This document shows, piece after piece, positions 62,102 to 64,000 of a stretch of 64,000 nucleotides of DNA. The notes under the pieces were generated by a model, which did no database searches, had not been told where the DNA came from, and saw only the letters and a program-made list of their open reading frames with translations. Both the position numbers and the translations under genes were made by a program. Every line of letters starts with the position of its first letter. Position 1 is the stretch's first letter. Where the stretch lies: NCBI GenBank assembly GCA_041752235.1, contig JBGSHM010000021.1:5471-69470 (forward strand). The letters run 5' to 3'. Source of the stretch: SpSt-398 sp041752235 (GTDB lineage: Bacteria > Bacteroidota > Bacteroidia > Chitinophagales > Chitinophagaceae).

Positions 62102-62177
62102 TTGATTATTAATTACTAATTATTGTTTGTGGCGGGGTTTACTCCGCCACAAACAATAATTAGTAATTATTAATCAA
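62102..62177. repeat. near-perfect 34-bp palindrome after the nuclease gene
   Basis: Left arm (62102-62135) and right arm (62144-62177) pair at 33 of 34 positions around an 8-base loop. GC-rich only near the loop (TGGCGG/CCGCCA), AT-rich outside (TTAATTACTAATTATTG). It lies 26 bases past the nuclease stop and 20 bases before the rpsF promoter element, and is likely a transcription barrier between the two units. Confidence 0.85.
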
Positions 62178-62196
62178 TAATTCCCCCCAAACTGCC

Positions 62197-62204
62197 TATC
62201 TTTG
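62197..62204 (+). promoter_or_regulatory. -7 promoter element of the rpsF operon
   Basis: TATCTTTG matches TAnnTTTG, 42 bases upstream of the rpsF start and directly after the palindrome. Confidence 0.5.
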
Positions 62205-62245
62205 CAGCCCATTTTTAAACAATTTTATTAACAAAAAACAGGGTA

Positions 62246-62602
62246 ATGAACAATTACGAATTGATGGTGATTTTTACCCCTGTTCTGAGTGAAGAAGACT
62301 TCAAAGCAGAACAGAAGAAGTACATCGACTTTCTGTCAAACAACGGCGGAAAGGTGGTGCATACGAATCCCTGGGGATTAAAATCACTGGCGTATCCCAT
62401 TCAGAAAAAGACCACGGGTCTTTACTGGGTGTTGGAATATTCTGCGCCATCCGACTTCAATGAGAAGCTGAAGATCCAGCTTCTTCGTGACGACCATGTG
62501 CTTCGTCAACTGTTGACCAAACTCGATAAATACGCCGTCGAGTACAACGCAAGAAAGAGAAGTGGCGTTTCTACAGGAACCGAAAAAGCAGTGGAGGCTT
62601 AA
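62246..62602 (+). CDS. rpsF: ribosomal protein bS6
   Basis: 118 aa, MNNYELMVIFTPVLSEEDFK is the bS6 N terminus, with GLKSLAYPIQKKTTGLYWVL and a C-terminal tail of about 15 residues. Binds 16S rRNA together with bS18. First gene of the rpsF-rpsR-rplI operon. Confidence 0.96.
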   Translation: MNNYELMVIFTPVLSEEDFKAEQKKYIDFLSNNGGKVVHTNPWGLKSLAYPIQKKTTGLYWVLEYSAPSDFNEKLKIQLLRDDHVLRQLLTKLDKYAVEYNARKRSGVSTGTEKAVEA

Positions 62603-62605
62603 GAC

Positions 62606-62869
62606 ATGGCAAAGAATGAAATAAAATATCTGACCGCCATTAAAACCGATACGCACATTAAAAAGTATTGTCGGTTTAAAAAATATGGCATCCGCTACAT
62701 TGACTACAAAGATGTAGAGTTCCTGAAGAAATTTTTGAATGAGCAGGGCAAGATGCTCCCTCGTCGGATCACTGGTAACTCTCTGAAGTATCAGCGTCTG
62801 GTGGGTGAAGCCATCAAAAAAGCCCGCCAGATGGCGTTATTGCCGTATGTAACCGATCTATTAAAATAA
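62606..62869 (+). CDS. rpsR: ribosomal protein bS18
   Basis: 87 aa. CRFKKYGIRYIDYKDVEFLK and GKMLPRRITGNSLKYQ are the bS18 core. 3 bases after rpsF, so translation is likely coupled. Confidence 0.96.
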   Translation: MAKNEIKYLTAIKTDTHIKKYCRFKKYGIRYIDYKDVEFLKKFLNEQGKMLPRRITGNSLKYQRLVGEAIKKARQMALLPYVTDLLK

Positions 62870-62879
62870 GGAGGAGCCC

Positions 62880-63326
62880 ATGGAAGTAATACTGATTCAA
62901 GACGTAGATCACCTGGGTGGCAAAAATGAAGTTGTACGGGTCCGCAATGGTTATGCCCGCAACTATCTGATCCCCCAGAAAAAAGCCGTGGAAGCCAACC
63001 CCGGAAACCGCAAGCAATTGGACGAATGGCTGAAAGTGCAGAAGAAAAAAGAGGATGCCATGCTCGCCGAGATCAACAATGTGGTTGCCAAATTGAGCGA
63101 ATCCCCACTGAAAGTAGGTGCCAAAACCGGTACCAGTGGTAAGATTTTTGGTAGCGTAACCACTTTGCAACTGAGCCGGGCCATTCGCGACCAAAAAGGA
63201 TATGAAATCGATCGTAAACGCATATCAATCAATGATGAAGTAAAGGAACTGGGTTCCTATAAAGCCAGCATTGACTTTGGTAACGGAAAAACGACCGAAG
63301 TGGAATTTGAAGTGGTGGCTGAATAA
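62880..63326 (+). CDS. rplI: ribosomal protein bL9
   Basis: 148 aa. MEVILIQDVDHLGGKNEVVRV with the GYARNYLIPQ loop is the N-terminal domain; a long helix and the C-terminal domain (GKIFGSVTTLQLSRAI) follow. AGGAGGAGCC-like GGAGGA at 62870 is one of the few clear Shine-Dalgarno sequences in the window. Confidence 0.96.
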   Translation: MEVILIQDVDHLGGKNEVVRVRNGYARNYLIPQKKAVEANPGNRKQLDEWLKVQKKKEDAMLAEINNVVAKLSESPLKVGAKTGTSGKIFGSVTTLQLSRAIRDQKGYEIDRKRISINDEVKELGSYKASIDFGNGKTTEVEFEVVAE

Positions 63327-63349
63327 CTGATTCTATCTTAACGATTTAT

Positions 63350-63379
63350 AAAATCCGCTGATTTTCAGCGGATTTTTTT
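63350..63379 (+). terminator. intrinsic terminator of the rpsF-rpsR-rplI operon
   Basis: AAAATCCGCTGATTTTCAGC with GGATTTTTTTG: strong stem AATCCGCTGA/TCAGCGGATT and T run, 24 bases after the rplI stop. Confidence 0.88.
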
Positions 63380-63536
63380 GTTCTGATAATTTTCTGTAAA
63401 AAAATACGTTATTTTGTACTGTATTGGTGCTCTGTCAGTTTCACAAGTCTTCTGAACGATTCCTTTTTTTCCAGCGAATGTTCGAAGGTTGATTGTTTCA
63501 CTGTTGCACTATTTTTTATTTAAAACCTTTTTTTTC

Positions 63537-63914
63537 ATGAACATTTACGTAGGAAACCTTAGTTGGGGTCTCAAAGATCAGGACTTGTCCAACTTATTTG
63601 CACAATTTGGCGAGGTGAGCTCCGCCAAAATCGTTACCGACAAATTCACCCAGCGCAGCAAAGGGTTCGGTTTTGTAGAAATGCCGAACGACGAAGAAGC
63701 GCAAGCGGCAATCGCACAGCTGAATGGCAGCGAAGTTGAAGGCCGTAACCTGGTCGTGAATGAAAGCCGTCCGAAAGAAGGCGGCAGCGGCGGCAGCGGT
63801 GGATTCAAGAAGAGAAGCTTTGGCGGTGGCGGCGGTGGCGGCTTCCGTAAAGGCGGCAACGGCGGCGGCGGTGGTTATAACCGCGACCGTGGTGGATTCA
63901 GAGATAATTACTGA
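63537..63914 (+). CDS. RRM RNA-binding protein with Gly-rich tail
   Basis: 125 aa from ATG 63537. One RRM with RNP2 (IYVGNL) and RNP1 (KGFGFVEM), followed by a Gly/Arg/Phe-rich tail (GGGGGGGFRKGGNGGGGGY). Resembles bacterial and cyanobacterial Rbp proteins, often induced by cold; likely an RNA chaperone. The 210 bases before it hold no recognised promoter pair but are long enough for a cold-shock-type leader. Confidence 0.92.
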   Translation: MNIYVGNLSWGLKDQDLSNLFAQFGEVSSAKIVTDKFTQRSKGFGFVEMPNDEEAQAAIAQLNGSEVEGRNLVVNESRPKEGGSGGSGGFKKRSFGGGGGGGFRKGGNGGGGGYNRDRGGFRDNY

Positions 63915-63939
63915 ACCTCTTTATAAGTCCTTGTAAGAA

Positions 63940-63967
63940 GAAAAGTCCTCTAATAGAGGACTTTTTT
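63940..63967 (+). terminator. intrinsic terminator of the RRM gene
   Basis: AAAAGTCCTCTAATAGAGGA with CTTTTTT: perfect stem AAGTCCTCT/AGAGGACTT and a T run. Confidence 0.9.
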
Positions 63968-63975
63968 ATTTATCT

Positions 63976-63999
63976 GACTTTGCGTTCCCTGGCGTCCTC
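63976..63999. repeat. partial GC-rich palindrome at the window edge
   Basis: CTTTGCGTTCCCTGGCGTCC resembles one arm of the repeats at 5325, 9540 and 12272. The rest lies outside the window. Confidence 0.4.
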
Positions 64000-64000
64000 G

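Overview
The window is a stretch of a Bacteroidota chromosome, most likely from the family Chitinophagaceae. The signs are the lineage-typical gene set (DUF4296 and DUF4835 proteins, CoaBC, RpoZ, a lipoprotein BamD, an OmpA protein with thrombospondin type 3 repeats), two secreted proteins with type IX secretion C-terminal sorting domains, TAnnTTTG-type promoters, few Shine-Dalgarno sequences and many intergenic palindromic repeats. Backbone DNA is of medium GC; roughly 14.4-28 kb is visibly AT-richer.

Layout. 1-12.9 kb is conserved backbone: sucA (cut by the left edge) and sucB, an RsmB-type rRNA methyltransferase, an S8 protease, a lipoprotein, mnmA, an M14 metallopeptidase and ssb. 13.2-22.0 kb is an integron-like cassette array: a tyrosine recombinase followed by about ten one-gene cassettes, most closed by an attC-like inverted repeat ending in GTTRRRY-like core sites. 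22-40 kb holds mostly small accessory genes: RDD and other membrane proteins, S41, M24 and HExxH peptidases, a Crp/Fnr regulator with a coupled membrane/methyltransferase operon, four VOC proteins, a VIT1-type transporter, TfoX-N, SRPBCC, UPF0303, DUF4256 and an MDR oxidoreductase. 40-47.4 kb has an aminotransferase and a signalling cluster of one histidine kinase with four NarL/LuxR response regulators plus two candidate small RNAs. 47.4-54.5 kb is a minus-strand backbone block (scoB/scoA, DUF4296, DUF4835, coaBC, rpoZ, bamD, ompA). 54.7-64 kb holds a polyprenyl synthase, recJ, a giant secreted nuclease, rpsF-rpsR-rplI and a glycine-rich RRM protein.

The most notable system is the cassette array. 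Its recombinase has XerC/D-like spacing of catalytic residues and lacks the insertion that marks classical IntI. It lies on the same strand as its cassettes, and its N-terminal domain is cut off by an in-frame TAA. Cassettes near the distal end carry premature stops and a frameshift, and cassette products are mostly lipoproteins or membrane proteins of unknown function. A second theme is palindromic repeats: several families sit between genes, one lies in frame inside the RsmB-like gene, and one supplies both stop codons of a convergent gene pair. No rRNA, tRNA or CRISPR array was recognised.
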